This document shows positions 9,086 to 18,045 of a stretch of DNA of 64,000 nucleotides, piece by piece (position 1 is the stretch's first letter; each line of letters begins with the position of its first letter). The notes beneath the pieces are model-generated. The model was not told the DNA's origin. It worked only from the letters and a program-made list of their open reading frames with translations, and did not search any database. A program made the translations under genes and the position numbers. The stretch comes from Ruegeria spongiae (lineage in GTDB: Bacteria; Pseudomonadota; Alphaproteobacteria; Rhodobacterales; Rhodobacteraceae): assembly GCF_023502395.1 (NCBI RefSeq), contig NZ_JAMFMB010000001.1:310001-374000 (forward strand), given 5' to 3'.

Positions 9086-10083
9086 GTTCCCTGATCGATG
9101 TCGAAAACCTGACGCTGCAATTCCGCACCGATGAGGGGCTGGTGACCGCAGTGGATGATGTGAGCTTTTCGCTGGCCAAGGGCGAGGTGATCGGGCTGGT
9201 GGGCGAAAGCGGCTCCGGCAAGTCGGTGACCGCCAAGTCGCTGATGCACCTGAATGCCCACAACGCGGTCTATGCCCCGCAAAGCAAGATCACCCTGCAC
9301 ACCGATGCGGGCGAGGTCGACGTACTGTCGCTGCGCACCGCGCGCGAGCTGAACGTGGTGCGTGGCGGTGCGATCAGCATGATCTTTCAGGAACCGATGG
9401 CCAGCTTTGCGCCGGCCATCACCATCGGTAGCCAGATGATCGAGCAGTTGCAATTGCATGGCGACATGTCCAAGGCGCGCGCCAAGGAGATCTCGGTCGA
9501 GATGCTGGACCGCGTCGGTATCTCGGACCCGCATAAACGTATCGATCAGTTCGCCTTCGAGCTTTCGGGTGGCATGCGCCAGCGGGCGATGATCGCCATG
9601 GCGCTGTCGACACAGCCCAAGCTGCTGATCGCGGACGAGCCGACAACGGCGCTGGACGTGACCATCCAGGCGCAGGTGATCGACCTGATGAAGGATCTGG
9701 TGAGTGAATTTCACATGGGCATCATCTTCATCACCCATGATCTGGGTGTGGTGGCACAGACCGCCGACAAGGTCTGCGTCATGTATCTGGGCCGCATTGT
9801 CGAGGAAGGCCCGGTGCGCGAGGTGATCCGCCACCCCAAACATCCCTATACGCGCGGCCTGATCCACGCCCTGCCCCGGCTTGACGATCTGGAATCACCG
9901 CTGACACCGGTGCCCGGCGACATCCCGTCGCCGTTGGAGCGGCCGCCGGGCTGCGTGTTTCACACCCGCTGTCAGGAAATTCTGGGCGATGTCTGCAAGA
10001 CCGCGCTGCCCCACGACACCCAGTTGGACGCAACGCACCGGGTGGCCTGCCACCTGCACGACAAGAAGGAGGCCAGCGCATGA
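9082..10083 (+). CDS. ABC transporter ATP-binding protein, DppD/OppD type
   Basis: 333 residues. Walker A is GESGSGKS, the signature is LSGGMRQR, and Walker B is [13 protein letters not shown]. The C-terminal oligopeptide_HPY region ([10 protein letters not shown], then [12 protein letters not shown]) is typical of peptide and nickel transporters. The start codon overlaps the permease stop (ATGA) and the stop overlaps the next start (ATGA), so the two ATPases are probably made in stoichiometric amounts. It powers the importer from the cytoplasmic face. Confidence 0.93.
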   Translation: MSSLIDVENLTLQFRTDEGLVTAVDDVSFSLAKGEVIGLVGESGSGKSVTAKSLMHLNAHNAVYAPQSKITLHTDAGEVDVLSLRTARELNVVRGGAISMIFQEPMASFAPAITIGSQMIEQLQLHGDMSKARAKEISVEMLDRVGISDPHKRIDQFAFELSGGMRQRAMIAMALSTQPKLLIADEPTTALDVTIQAQVIDLMKDLVSEFHMGIIFITHDLGVVAQTADKVCVMYLGRIVEEGPVREVIRHPKHPYTRGLIHALPRLDDLESPLTPVPGDIPSPLERPPGCVFHTRCQEILGDVCKTALPHDTQLDATHRVACHLHDKKEASA

Positions 10084-11084
10084 GCGACGATATCCTGATC
10101 TCGGCCGACCGGCTGACCGTTGGCTATCCGCTCGGCGGCAGCATTCTGCGCAAATCAGTACTGAAGGCGGTGAACGAGGTCTCGGTTCATATCGAACGCG
10201 GCTCGTTTTTTGGTCTGGTGGGTGAAAGTGGGTCGGGCAAGACGACGCTGGGCCGCGCGCTGCTCAAGGCGGCGCCGATCACCGGCGGCAGCGCCACCTA
10301 TCGCGATGACGAGGTCCAGTATGATCTGGCCACGCTCGACGGGGCCGCGTTGAAAGACTACCGCAAGCGCGCGCAGTTGATCTTTCAGGACCCTTATGCG
10401 GCGCTGTCCCCGCGCATGACGGTGCGCGACATCATCGCCGAACCGCTCGAAGTCATGGGGCTGACCGCCTCGCGGCAGGAAACCGATGAACGCGTGCGCG
10501 AGATCGCGGCAAGATGCCGGTTGAACCTGGAACATCTGCGCCGCTTTCCGCATGCGTTTTCGGGCGGGCAACGGCAGCGGATTTCGATTGCGCGGGCACT
10601 GGTCTCGGGGCCGAAATTCGTGGTGGCCGACGAAAGCGTCGCGGCGCTGGACGTGTCCATCCAGGCCGACGTTCTGAACCTGCTCAAAGAACTTCAGTCC
10701 GAACTGGGCCTGACCTTCATGTTCATCAGCCACGATCTGTCGGTGGTCGCCCATACCTGCGACCATGTGGCAGTGATGTATCTGGGGCGGCTGGTGGAAA
10801 CCGCCCCGACTCGCAAGCTGTTTGCGATGCCCCGGCACCCCTATACGCGTGCGCTGTTCTCGGCGATCCCGTCGCTGGACCCCGACGACCGCGGTACGGC
10901 ACAGAAACTCGAGGGCGAGATCCCCTCTCCGCTGAACCAGCCTCCGGGCTGCAAGTTTCATACCCGCTGCCCCAATGCCATCGACCGCTGCAAGTCCGAA
11001 GAACCGCAACTGAAAGATCCCGGTGACGGTCACGAGGTCGCCTGCCACCGCTGGCGCGAGTTGCTCGAGGCTGTTCCCGCATAG
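10080..11084 (+). CDS. ABC transporter ATP-binding protein, DppF/OppF type
   Basis: 334 residues, last gene of the five-gene peptide-type importer. Walker A is GESGSGKTTLGRAL and the signature is FSGGQRQRISIARAL. Walker B reads VVADESVAALDVS, so the usual DEP is DES here, a substitution seen in other OppF proteins that keeps the catalytic Glu. It ends with the oligopeptide_HPY cysteine motif (QPPGCKFHTRCPNA). It pairs with the preceding ATPase. Confidence 0.92.
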   Translation: MSDDILISADRLTVGYPLGGSILRKSVLKAVNEVSVHIERGSFFGLVGESGSGKTTLGRALLKAAPITGGSATYRDDEVQYDLATLDGAALKDYRKRAQLIFQDPYAALSPRMTVRDIIAEPLEVMGLTASRQETDERVREIAARCRLNLEHLRRFPHAFSGGQRQRISIARALVSGPKFVVADESVAALDVSIQADVLNLLKELQSELGLTFMFISHDLSVVAHTCDHVAVMYLGRLVETAPTRKLFAMPRHPYTRALFSAIPSLDPDDRGTAQKLEGEIPSPLNQPPGCKFHTRCPNAIDRCKSEEPQLKDPGDGHEVACHRWRELLEAVPA

Positions 11085-11111
11085 ACGGTCGTTTTTCGGA
11101 AAAGGTAACCA

Positions 11112-11144
11112 GGCCCGGCCCATCAATTTTTGTGTTGCCGGGCC
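11112..11144 (+). terminator. Possible terminator of the peptide ABC operon
   Basis: GGCCCGGC (11112-11119) and GCCGGGCC (11137-11144) can form an 8-bp stem with a 17-nt loop, 27 bp after the last ATPase gene. There is no T-run after the stem, so it may only slow or weaken read-through. Confidence 0.4.
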
Positions 11145-11168
11145 GGAAATTGGATCTGGCTTCAAATA

Positions 11169-11200
11169 CCTGTCACATCTGCCCCTTACAGGTGCGGGTA
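11169..11200 (+). promoter_or_regulatory. Imperfect palindrome upstream of the PhoX-family gene
   Basis: CCTGT (11169-11173) and ACAGG (11188-11192) are inverted, flanked by AATACC (11165-11170) and GGTATT (from 11197). The left arm contains CTGTCAC, which matches one half of a Pho box, but the second half is poor. It could be a PhoB or other operator for the gene 20 bp downstream. Weak evidence. Confidence 0.3.
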
Positions 11201-11220
11201 TTCAAGCAATGGAGCCAGAA

Positions 11221-13116
11221 ATGACCAAGATCGACCCGACCCAGCTTTCCCCCGATGACTGGGATGAGGTAAACTTCCCCCGCCCCGACGAAAACGACTT
11301 CGACCGCGTTGTCGAAAGCGCGATCTCGCGCCGGGGGTTCCTGGGCGGCGTGTTGGCCTTTGGCTCGGGTGCGGCTGCGATGGGTGCCGGTCTGATGTCC
11401 TCGACCTCGGCCCGGGCGGCGCAAGACACATCGCGCTTCGCCTTCACCCCGATCGCGGCGCAGACCGACAACACGGTTCACGTGCCCGAGGGCTATAGCT
11501 GGAAGGTTCTGGCGCGTTGGGGGGACCCGCTGTTCTCGGATGCCGACGGCTATGACATCACAGATGGCGGCCCGGTTGACAGGTCCGACCGCGTCTTTGG
11601 CGAGAACACCGACGGGATGGAGACATTCGATTTCAACGGCCATACGTTGATCGCGATCAACCACGAATACCCCAACCGCAAGATCAACCTGCCCGCCGCG
11701 CAGGAGGGCAAACCTGCCAACGCCAATGATGTAAAGAAATTCCAGAACATCCAGGGTGTGACGGTGATGGAAATCACCGAGACGCCGGAGGGCTGGGCAG
11801 TGATCAAGGACAGCCCGTTCAACCGCCGCATCCATCACAACACGCCGATGAAGATCGTGGGTCCCGCCGCCGGTCATGACCTGCTCAAGACCGAGGCCGA
11901 CCCTACCGGCACCACCTCGCTGGGCACGATGAACAATTGCGGTGCGGGCAAGACCCCCTGGGGCACCTACCTGACCTGTGAAGAGAACTTCAATGGCTAT
12001 TTCGGCTCGACCGACGAGACGGCCAGCTACGACCAGAAGGTCGCGGATGGTTTCAAGCGATACGGGGTAAAGGCCGAAAGCTGGAACGGCTATGAAGGGT
12101 TCGATCCGCGCTTTGACACCTCCAAGGCCCCCAACGAGCCGCACCGCGCCGGCTGGATCGTCGAAATCGACCCGGCCGATCCCGAGAGCACGCCGGTCAA
12201 GCACACCGGTCTGGGCCGCCTCAAGCACGAAAATGCCGAGGTCGCGATCGCACCGGATGGCCGCGTGGTGGTCTATATGGGCGACGATGAGCGTGGCGAG
12301 TATCTGTATCGTTTCGTCTCGAACGGCACCTACCAGCCCGGCGGCCCGACCGAAGGCCTGCTGAATGACGGCACGCTTTATGTAGCCAGGTTCAACGACG
12401 ACCAGACCGGCCAGTGGCTGGCGCTGACGCCCGAGAGCACCGGGATGGAGCCCGCCGATATCGCGATCTTCACCCGTCTGGCGGCGTCCAAGGTCGACGC
12501 CACCACCATGGACCGTCCAGAATGGGTCGCCACCAGCCCGGTCGCGGTCGAGGCCTATTGCTGCCTGACCAACAACAAGAACCGCGGCGTGAAGCCCAAT
12601 GGGGGCGGCGACGATACCTCGGCCAACCCGGTGAACCCGCGCGAGACCAACCACTATGGCCAGATCGTGCGCTGGCGCCCGGCGGGTGACGACCACGCCG
12701 CCGACGGATTCGATTGGGACCTCTATGTAATGGCGGGCAATCCGACCGTGCATAGCGACGCCTATGCCGGGTCTGCAAACGTGAACGAAGGCAACCTGTT
12801 CAACTCGCCCGACGGCATGGCCATCGACTCGACCGGGCTGGTCTGGATCCAGACCGACGGCGATGACGGAAACGAAGGCGATTTCCTGGGCAACGGCAAC
12901 AACCAGATGCTGGTCGGCGACCCGGTCACCGGCGAGATCGTCCGCTTCCTGACCGGTCCCAGCGGATCGGAAGTGACCGGACTGACCTGGTCGGACGACC
13001 TGCGCACCATGTTTGTGGGCATCCAGCACCCCGGCGGCACATGGCCCGATGGCGAGGGTCTGCCGCGCTCGTCGATCATTGCGGTCAAGCGGGACGACAA
13101 CGGCATCCTCGGCTGA
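11221..13116 (+). CDS. phoX: PhoX-family (DUF839) Tat-exported phosphatase-like protein
   Basis: 631 residues from the ATG preceded by GGAG with 6-nt spacing; the frame is open upstream but lacks a better start. A twin-arginine signal (SRRGFLGG, R37-R38) follows an N-terminal region typical of Roseobacter PhoX proteins (LSPDDWDEVNFPRP). The body shows family features: NTDGMETFDFNGH, INHEYPNR, TMNNCGAGKTPWGTYLTCEENFNGYFG, and the C-terminal DGMAIDSTGLVWIQTDGD. Characterised PhoX enzymes are periplasmic or extracellular phosphomonoesterases with Ca and Fe cofactors that release phosphate from organic P. Substrate and phosphate control are inferred, because some DUF839 proteins are uncharacterised. 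Confidence 0.8.
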   Translation: MTKIDPTQLSPDDWDEVNFPRPDENDFDRVVESAISRRGFLGGVLAFGSGAAAMGAGLMSSTSARAAQDTSRFAFTPIAAQTDNTVHVPEGYSWKVLARWGDPLFSDADGYDITDGGPVDRSDRVFGENTDGMETFDFNGHTLIAINHEYPNRKINLPAAQEGKPANANDVKKFQNIQGVTVMEITETPEGWAVIKDSPFNRRIHHNTPMKIVGPAAGHDLLKTEADPTGTTSLGTMNNCGAGKTPWGTYLTCEENFNGYFGSTDETASYDQKVADGFKRYGVKAESWNGYEGFDPRFDTSKAPNEPHRAGWIVEIDPADPESTPVKHTGLGRLKHENAEVAIAPDGRVVVYMGDDERGEYLYRFVSNGTYQPGGPTEGLLNDGTLYVARFNDDQTGQWLALTPESTGMEPADIAIFTRLAASKVDATTMDRPEWVATSPVAVEAYCCLTNNKNRGVKPNGGGDDTSANPVNPRETNHYGQIVRWRPAGDDHAADGFDWDLYVMAGNPTVHSDAYAGSANVNEGNLFNSPDGMAIDSTGLVWIQTDGDDGNEGDFLGNGNNQMLVGDPVTGEIVRFLTGPSGSEVTGLTWSDDLRTMFVGIQHPGGTWPDGEGLPRSSIIAVKRDDNGILG

Positions 13117-13137
13117 TCCGGTCCCGAACAACTTGCG

Positions 13138-13163
13138 ATGCGCCGCCCACTCGGGCGGCGCAT
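13138..13163 (+). terminator. Rho-independent-type terminator after phoX
   Basis: ATGCGCCGCCC (13138-13148) and GGGCGGCGCAT (13153-13163) form a perfect 11-bp stem with a 4-nt loop, followed by TTTGCATTTGG. It lies 22 bp after the phoX stop and separates it from mprF. Confidence 0.7.
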
Positions 13164-13312
13164 TTGCATTTGGCGCCTCAGGTTGCGCGATCAGTCTGTG
13201 CCCGTTCAGCATGCGCGAACTTTGTCTTTGCCCGGTCCCCCAGACATGTATGCTCGACACGAGCAGAGCCGGGCTGCGCCAATGCAAGCCGGGAACGAGG
13301 ACCGACCCGAAC

Positions 13313-15934
13313 ATGACCGCCGAACAGGACACCGCCGACACTGATCAGAACCAGGCCCCCTCCGCCCCGGCCGAGTTTCTGACCAAACTGCTGCATCACC
13401 CGCTGACCAAGATAGTCCTGCCGATCCTGGTCACCGGCATTGCGCTTTTTGCCCTGCATGACCTGTCGGCGCGGGTGTCGTGGTCGGACGTGAAATCGGA
13501 TATAAGCGAGACCCCGTGGCGGGTCTTTTTCGCTGCCATCGGCTGGACAGCGGTCAGCTATTTCAGCCTGTCTTTTTATGACATCTTCGCGGTGCGCAGC
13601 GTGGCCGACGGCAAGGTGCCCTCGCATATCGCAGGCATGGCCGGGGCCAGCGGCTATGCCGTGTCGAACTTTCTGGGCTTTTCCTATGTCACCGGCACCG
13701 CCGTGCGGTACCGCATCTATGCCTCGCTGGGGCTGGATCTGGAGCGGGTGGCCGGTGTCATCGCCACCTCCTGGGTGGCGTTCTGGATGGGGCTCACGCT
13801 GATCTTCGGCGGGCTCATGACCCTGCATCCGCAGGGTCTGTCAACAGTGATTCCGCTGAACAACACGTCCGAGACGCTGATCGGTGCGGTGCTGCTCTGC
13901 GGGCTGTTGTCGCTTTTTGCGTGGCTCGCACTTGGCGCGCGGCGGTTGGCCGTCGCCGGGTTCGGCTTTGACCTGCCCAGTTTCCGCCTGGCCTTGCTGC
14001 TGACGCTGGCGGCGATCGGCGACCTGCTGGGCGTGACCATGACGCTCTATGTGCTGATGCCCGCCGACCTGGCGGTGGGGTTCCCGTTCTTCTTCACCAT
14101 CGTCATTGCCGCCATTGCACTGGGTGTGCTGAGCCATGCCCCCGGCGGGCTGGGCGTATTTGAGGCCACAGTCATCGCCGGGCTTGGCGCGGCGGGCCGG
14201 TCCGATGTGCTGGCCGCGTTGGTGCTGTACCGGCTGATCTACACGTTGATGCCCTTTGCCATCGCCTGTTGCGGCATCGCGCTGGTCTGGACAATCGCGC
14301 GACGGCGGGCGGTCGGCTCGGCGGCGACCGTTGCCTATCGCATCGTCAAACCCATCGTCCCCATCGCGGCCGCTGCGGTGACCATGTTCGCGGGCATCAT
14401 CCTGCTGGTATCGGGCACCCTGCCCGCCGACAATGAAAGCATGCGTATCCTGCGCGCGGTGCTGCCCCTGTCGCTGGTCGAGGCCTCGCATCTGATCGGC
14501 AGCATCACCGGGCTGTTGCTGATCCTGATCTCGCGCGGGCTTTATCGCAAGCTCTACCGCGCCTGGGTGGTGGCGATGATCCTGATGGGCGTGGGCTTTG
14601 TCGCCTCGCTCAGCAAGGGGCTGGACGTGCGCGAAGCCGTCAGCATGGTGCTGACCATCGGCTTTCTGGGCCTGTTCCGGGGCGCGTTCTATCGCGTGGC
14701 CGGTGCGTCGATCTTCCGTCTGAACGTGCCGTGGTTCGTCAGCATTGTTGCGCTGCTGGCGGCGGTGTTCTGGCTGGGGCTCTTTGCCTATTCCCATGTC
14801 GAATACCAAAGCGATCTGTGGTGGGATTTCGCCTGGAACGCCGATGCCTCGCGCTTCCTGCGCTCCAGCCTCGTGGTGGCGCTGATCCTGGCGGCCATCG
14901 CCCTGAACTCGCTGCTCAGCCAGCGGATGCCAGATCAACGCAGCTTCGAAGTTCCGCAGGTTGTGCATGATCTGGCCATGGACAGCGAGGATACCGAGGC
15001 ACTGATCTGCCTGACCGGCGACAAACAGTTCTTGATCGCCGAGGATGAAAGCGCCTTTCTCGCCTATGCCGACACCGGCGCGTCGCTGATCAGCAAGGGC
15101 GAACCGGTGGGCGACGAAGAAGCTGGCAAGCAACTGATCTGGCAGTTGCGCGAAAAGGCCGACAAGGAAGGCAAACGCTGCGCTTTCTACAGTGTTTCGC
15201 CGCGCTATCTGCCGACCTTCCTCGACCTTGGCCTGTCGATCCTGAAAATCGGTGAGGTCGCCCGTGCCGATCTGACCGGCTTCACGCTGGACGGCAAGCC
15301 CAAGAAAGGCTTCCGTCAGGCCCGCAACCGTGCCGAGCGCGAAGGCTACGTCTTTGAGGTCATCGCCAAAGAGGATCTGGCCCCGGCCCTGCCCGAGCTC
15401 AAAGCCGTCTCGGATCTTTGGCTGGCCAACAAACAGGGCGAAGAGAAGGGGTTCTCGCTGGGCGGGTTCAGCGAGGCTTACCTCATGAATTTCGACCATG
15501 CCGTGCTGCGCGACGGCGAGAGCGGCAAGATCGTGGCCTTTGCCAACCTGTTCCAAGGCGCGGGCAAGAGCGAGCTGTCGCTCGACCTGATGCGCTATGA
15601 CCCCGACAGCGCCAGCTTCATCATGGATGCGCTGTTTGCCGAGATGATGCTCTGGGGGGCCGCGCAGGGGTTCCACTGGTTTTCGCTGGGGGCGGCGCCG
15701 TTTTCGGGGATCGAGAACCGCCAGTTGGCCTCGCTCTGGAACCGGATCGGCGGCTTTGTCTATGAACATGGCGAGCAGTTCTATCACTTCGAGGGGCTGC
15801 GCACGTTCAAGCAGAAATTCGACCCGGTCTGGAGCCCGAACTATCTGGCCAGCCCCGGCGGTCTGGCGGCACCCCGTATCCTCTATGAGATCAATGTGCT
15901 GGTCTCGGGCGGGTTACGTGGCTTGAGCAAATAG
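13313..15934 (+). CDS. mprF: Bifunctional phosphatidylglycerol lysyltransferase/flippase MprF
   Basis: 873 residues from ATG 13313, the normal MprF length; the open frame upstream overlaps phoX and is not expected to be translated. Residues about 40-550 hold around 14 hydrophobic helices of the flippase domain (SHAPGGLGVFEATVIAGLGAAGR is a family hallmark). The C-terminal 330 residues are the DUF2156 aminoacyl-tRNA-dependent transferase (FLIAEDESAFLAYADTG, ending FDPVWSPNYLASPGG). It transfers Lys or Ala to phosphatidylglycerol and flips the product, lowering surface negative charge and raising resistance to cationic peptides or acid. The aminoacyl specificity is not determined by the sequence. 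Confidence 0.93.
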   Translation: MTAEQDTADTDQNQAPSAPAEFLTKLLHHPLTKIVLPILVTGIALFALHDLSARVSWSDVKSDISETPWRVFFAAIGWTAVSYFSLSFYDIFAVRSVADGKVPSHIAGMAGASGYAVSNFLGFSYVTGTAVRYRIYASLGLDLERVAGVIATSWVAFWMGLTLIFGGLMTLHPQGLSTVIPLNNTSETLIGAVLLCGLLSLFAWLALGARRLAVAGFGFDLPSFRLALLLTLAAIGDLLGVTMTLYVLMPADLAVGFPFFFTIVIAAIALGVLSHAPGGLGVFEATVIAGLGAAGRSDVLAALVLYRLIYTLMPFAIACCGIALVWTIARRRAVGSAATVAYRIVKPIVPIAAAAVTMFAGIILLVSGTLPADNESMRILRAVLPLSLVEASHLIGSITGLLLILISRGLYRKLYRAWVVAMILMGVGFVASLSKGLDVREAVSMVLTIGFLGLFRGAFYRVAGASIFRLNVPWFVSIVALLAAVFWLGLFAYSHVEYQSDLWWDFAWNADASRFLRSSLVVALILAAIALNSLLSQRMPDQRSFEVPQVVHDLAMDSEDTEALICLTGDKQFLIAEDESAFLAYADTGASLISKGEPVGDEEAGKQLIWQLREKADKEGKRCAFYSVSPRYLPTFLDLGLSILKIGEVARADLTGFTLDGKPKKGFRQARNRAEREGYVFEVIAKEDLAPALPELKAVSDLWLANKQGEEKGFSLGGFSEAYLMNFDHAVLRDGESGKIVAFANLFQGAGKSELSLDLMRYDPDSASFIMDALFAEMMLWGAAQGFHWFSLGAAPFSGIENRQLASLWNRIGGFVYEHGEQFYHFEGLRTFKQKFDPVWSPNYLASPGGLAAPRILYEINVLVSGGLRGLSK

Positions 15935-15944
15935 GAGCGCGCAG

Positions 15945-16265
15945 GTGATCGACAGCTACCGCGAACATGCCTCGAACGAGCGGACCTTTCTAGCCTGGGT
16001 CCGCACGGTGATCGCCATCATCGGCTTTGGTGTGGTGGCAACGCGGTTCAACGATCAGGCCACCACGTTCTGGACCGAAATGCTGATGCTGGGCGCCGGT
16101 GCGCTGGTTCTGCTGCTGGCCTATATCCGCATGCGGCGCATGCACCGCCGTATCGCCAGCAAGACGCCCACCGATGACTACGAAGATTCCGCCGACGTCT
16201 TCCTGCTGGTTCTGGTGGCGTCGCTCTTTGCCCTGCTCGGGGCGTTTGTGCTGCACGTCTATTGA
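15945..16265 (+). CDS. DUF202 inner-membrane protein (YidH-like)
   Basis: 106 residues from GTG 15945, with AGGAG 6 nt upstream and only 10 bp after mprF, so it is probably cotranscribed. The N-terminus HASNERTFLAWVRTVIAIIGFGV is the DUF202 signature, followed by two more hydrophobic segments (residues 45-64 and 82-105), giving three membrane helices. The function of DUF202 proteins is unknown. Co-occurrence with mprF hints at envelope physiology. Confidence 0.85.
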   Translation: MIDSYREHASNERTFLAWVRTVIAIIGFGVVATRFNDQATTFWTEMLMLGAGALVLLLAYIRMRRMHRRIASKTPTDDYEDSADVFLLVLVASLFALLGAFVLHVY

Positions 16266-16529
16266 CCGTCACAAGGCCGCAGCAGCGGTCTGTTGGTCAT
16301 GCGGATCATTCTGCAGCAAGCCACCCTGTGCACATGCAACTATTGCTGACACAGCATTCGATTGCATTTTCGGCACTCTCTGCGCTGGGGCTGATGTCAC
16401 CGGACCGGTCGTTCACAGCCACGCCGACCTCAGGATCTCAAACAGCCCTTTTGCTGCAGCCAGAGTAAATCATCAAGATGTGGACTTTGCAGACCATCGA
16501 CGAAAGTCCGCAAAGTAATTTGGCCTGAC

Positions 16530-17243
16530 TTACGCCGCCATCTCTATACGGACTTCCCCGTCATGCACAAAGCATCGTTTATTGAAAAGTGACAGATCGA
16601 CGGGATTTGGCATTCGAATGTCATCAATGCTTGGCAGGCCACTTGAGGATAACTCAAAAGCGCGGTCGATTTGCGAGATCATGACAACAATCGCACCGCT
16701 ATCGGTGGCATGTTTCTTCAGTGCCCGAACCTGTTCGTCAACCGGAGGGTTACTCCGCCGTTGATCCAAAAGCTGCAAGTAATCGATAACGACCAGCGCA
16801 TCATCGGATGACTTACTGAGGCGTTCAATAACATAGTCGGCGCAGATGTTGTCTGAGGTATCAACGACTACAGGACGGTTAAATCGTTTAGGGGCGAATC
16901 CAAGCTTTTCAAAGCGATCCCAGACATCAGATTCATTGTAGTCCAAGGTGAAAACATAGCCTGCCCGATTGCTTTCTTCAGCCAAGGCAATCAGTTCCAA
17001 ACCCAGAAGCGTTTTGCCGTGGCCGGGGCGTGCACCGATAAGCACCATGTCGCCTGAAACTAACTGCTTCATGACTTTCTTGGCAGGTGTCGCTTCTGAG
17101 TAGTTGGACGCCAAATGGCTCCAATCTTTGAAGCCTTCTTTGGTGGCAATCTGGTTGAGTGCCTCGTAGAGCCTAATGTCGTTGTCGCGTGCTAGAATTT
17201 TTGCTTTGCGCTTTAGCCTGTAGATTGGTGATGACAGCCTCAT
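16530..17243 (-). CDS. Stand-alone DnaB-like (RecA-fold) ATPase
   Basis: 237 residues with a strong RBS (AGGAGG, 6 nt before ATG). The core resembles the C-terminal ATPase domain of DnaB: Walker A GARPGHGKT (70-78), Walker B VVIDYLQLL (151-159) and the SQIDR motif (190-194, cf. SQLNR). The DnaB N-terminal domain and linker are absent. Instead, residues 1-50 form a helical segment (RLKRKAKILARDNDIRLYEALNQIA) that resembles a small domain found on some glyoxalase-related and plasmid-borne proteins. Base composition is visibly more AT-rich than its neighbours, suggesting transfer. Its role (plasmid, phage or defence related) is unknown. Confidence 0.75.
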   Translation of the reverse strand: MRLSSPIYRLKRKAKILARDNDIRLYEALNQIATKEGFKDWSHLASNYSEATPAKKVMKQLVSGDMVLIGARPGHGKTLLGLELIALAEESNRAGYVFTLDYNESDVWDRFEKLGFAPKRFNRPVVVDTSDNICADYVIERLSKSSDDALVVIDYLQLLDQRRSNPPVDEQVRALKKHATDSGAIVVMISQIDRAFELSSSGLPSIDDIRMPNPVDLSLFNKRCFVHDGEVRIEMAA

Positions 17244-17554
17244 CTTGAACCTCCTCTTACGAGCGGTCTCCGCAATCCCTCCTTACGCGTGTGCTCGAAC
17301 AGGTTGGGTTCGAAATTGTATTGCTCCGCATGCCGAATGCTGCCCCAGTGGAGGGGGGAGGCCCGAGCAAGGCCGCATTCAGATGCTACCCCTATCTCTT
17401 GGAACACTCAATTGGGTTTCGGTCATTCGGCCTACGCTGATGAGAGCTAAGATTGGGCTCAAAGCAAACCTCAGGCCATCCGACGCAAAGCACCATCTCG
17501 GAAAACCGATTCCTCCCCCGCCAAAGCGGTGATTTTGCGTGATCGAGGGACGGA
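17244..17554. other. 311-bp intergenic region, no gene supported
   Basis: This lies upstream of the DnaB-like gene and downstream of the AhpD-like gene, which are both on the minus strand. The AT-rich composition of the DnaB-like gene continues into it, especially 17395-17475. A short plus-strand frame here has no recognisable domain. I see no convincing att site, tRNA fragment or terminator. Confidence 0.5.
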
Positions 17555-18013
17555 TCAGGCCGCCTCGGAACGAGGCGCGGCGTGGACTGTGCGGAAGGCC
17601 ACCGACAGCCGATTCCAGGTGTTGATCATGGTGATGACCGCAGTCAGCTTGACGATTTCGTCCTCGGGAAACTGCGTTTGTGTGGCGGCGAAAAGCGCGT
17701 CATCCGGCGCGTGATCGCCCAGCTTGGTCAGTGCTTCGGTCCACGCCAATGCGGCGCGTTCGCGGTCGGAAAAGAGAAAGCTGTCATGCCAGGCCGAGAC
17801 CAGATAAAGCCGCTGCTCGGTCTCGCCATCCGCCCTTGCCTCGCGCGTGTGCATGTCAATGCAAAAGGCGCAGCCGTTGATCTGCGAGGCGCGCAGTTTC
17901 ACCAGATGCATCAGGCTCTTTTCCAGCCCGCTGCCTTCGATGGTGTCGTTGAGCGCCACGAAGGCTTTCGTCAAATCGGGGGCCGTGGCCCAATAGTTCA
18001 GACGCGGTTCCAT
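17555..18013 (-). CDS. Carboxymuconolactone decarboxylase/AhpD-like alkylhydroperoxidase
   Basis: 152 residues from the ATG at 18013. The central motif NGCAFCIDMHTREA carries the AhpD catalytic CxxC followed by His, typical of the AhpD core subset that reduces peroxides or acts as a thiol reductase in the cytoplasm. The length fits the family. It lies 32 bp downstream of an Rrf2-type regulator on the same strand, suggesting a redox- or nitrosative-stress-controlled two-gene operon. The physiological substrate is unknown. Confidence 0.88.
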   Translation of the reverse strand: MEPRLNYWATAPDLTKAFVALNDTIEGSGLEKSLMHLVKLRASQINGCAFCIDMHTREARADGETEQRLYLVSAWHDSFLFSDRERAALAWTEALTKLGDHAPDDALFAATQTQFPEDEIVKLTAVITMINTWNRLSVAFRTVHAAPRSEAA

Positions 18014-18045
18014 ATTTGGTCTCCTTTTTGCGGAACGGACAAGGA

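Noticed and set aside
11161-11200. Full Pho box upstream of phoX
   Set aside because: Only one CTGTCAC half-site matches. The second half at the correct spacing does not, so only a weak palindrome is reported.
13013-13312. 100-codon N-terminal extension of mprF overlapping phoX
   Set aside because: The extension overlaps the phoX 3' end and its terminator hairpin and is rich in Arg/Cys. The ATG at 13313 gives normal MprF length.
17245-17532. 95-codon plus-strand frame upstream of the DnaB-like gene
   Set aside because: It starts opposite the DnaB-like RBS and has no recognisable motif or RBS of its own.
17245-17560. tRNA-like GGTTCGAA sequence near 17305
   Set aside because: No acceptor, D or anticodon arm can be built around it.
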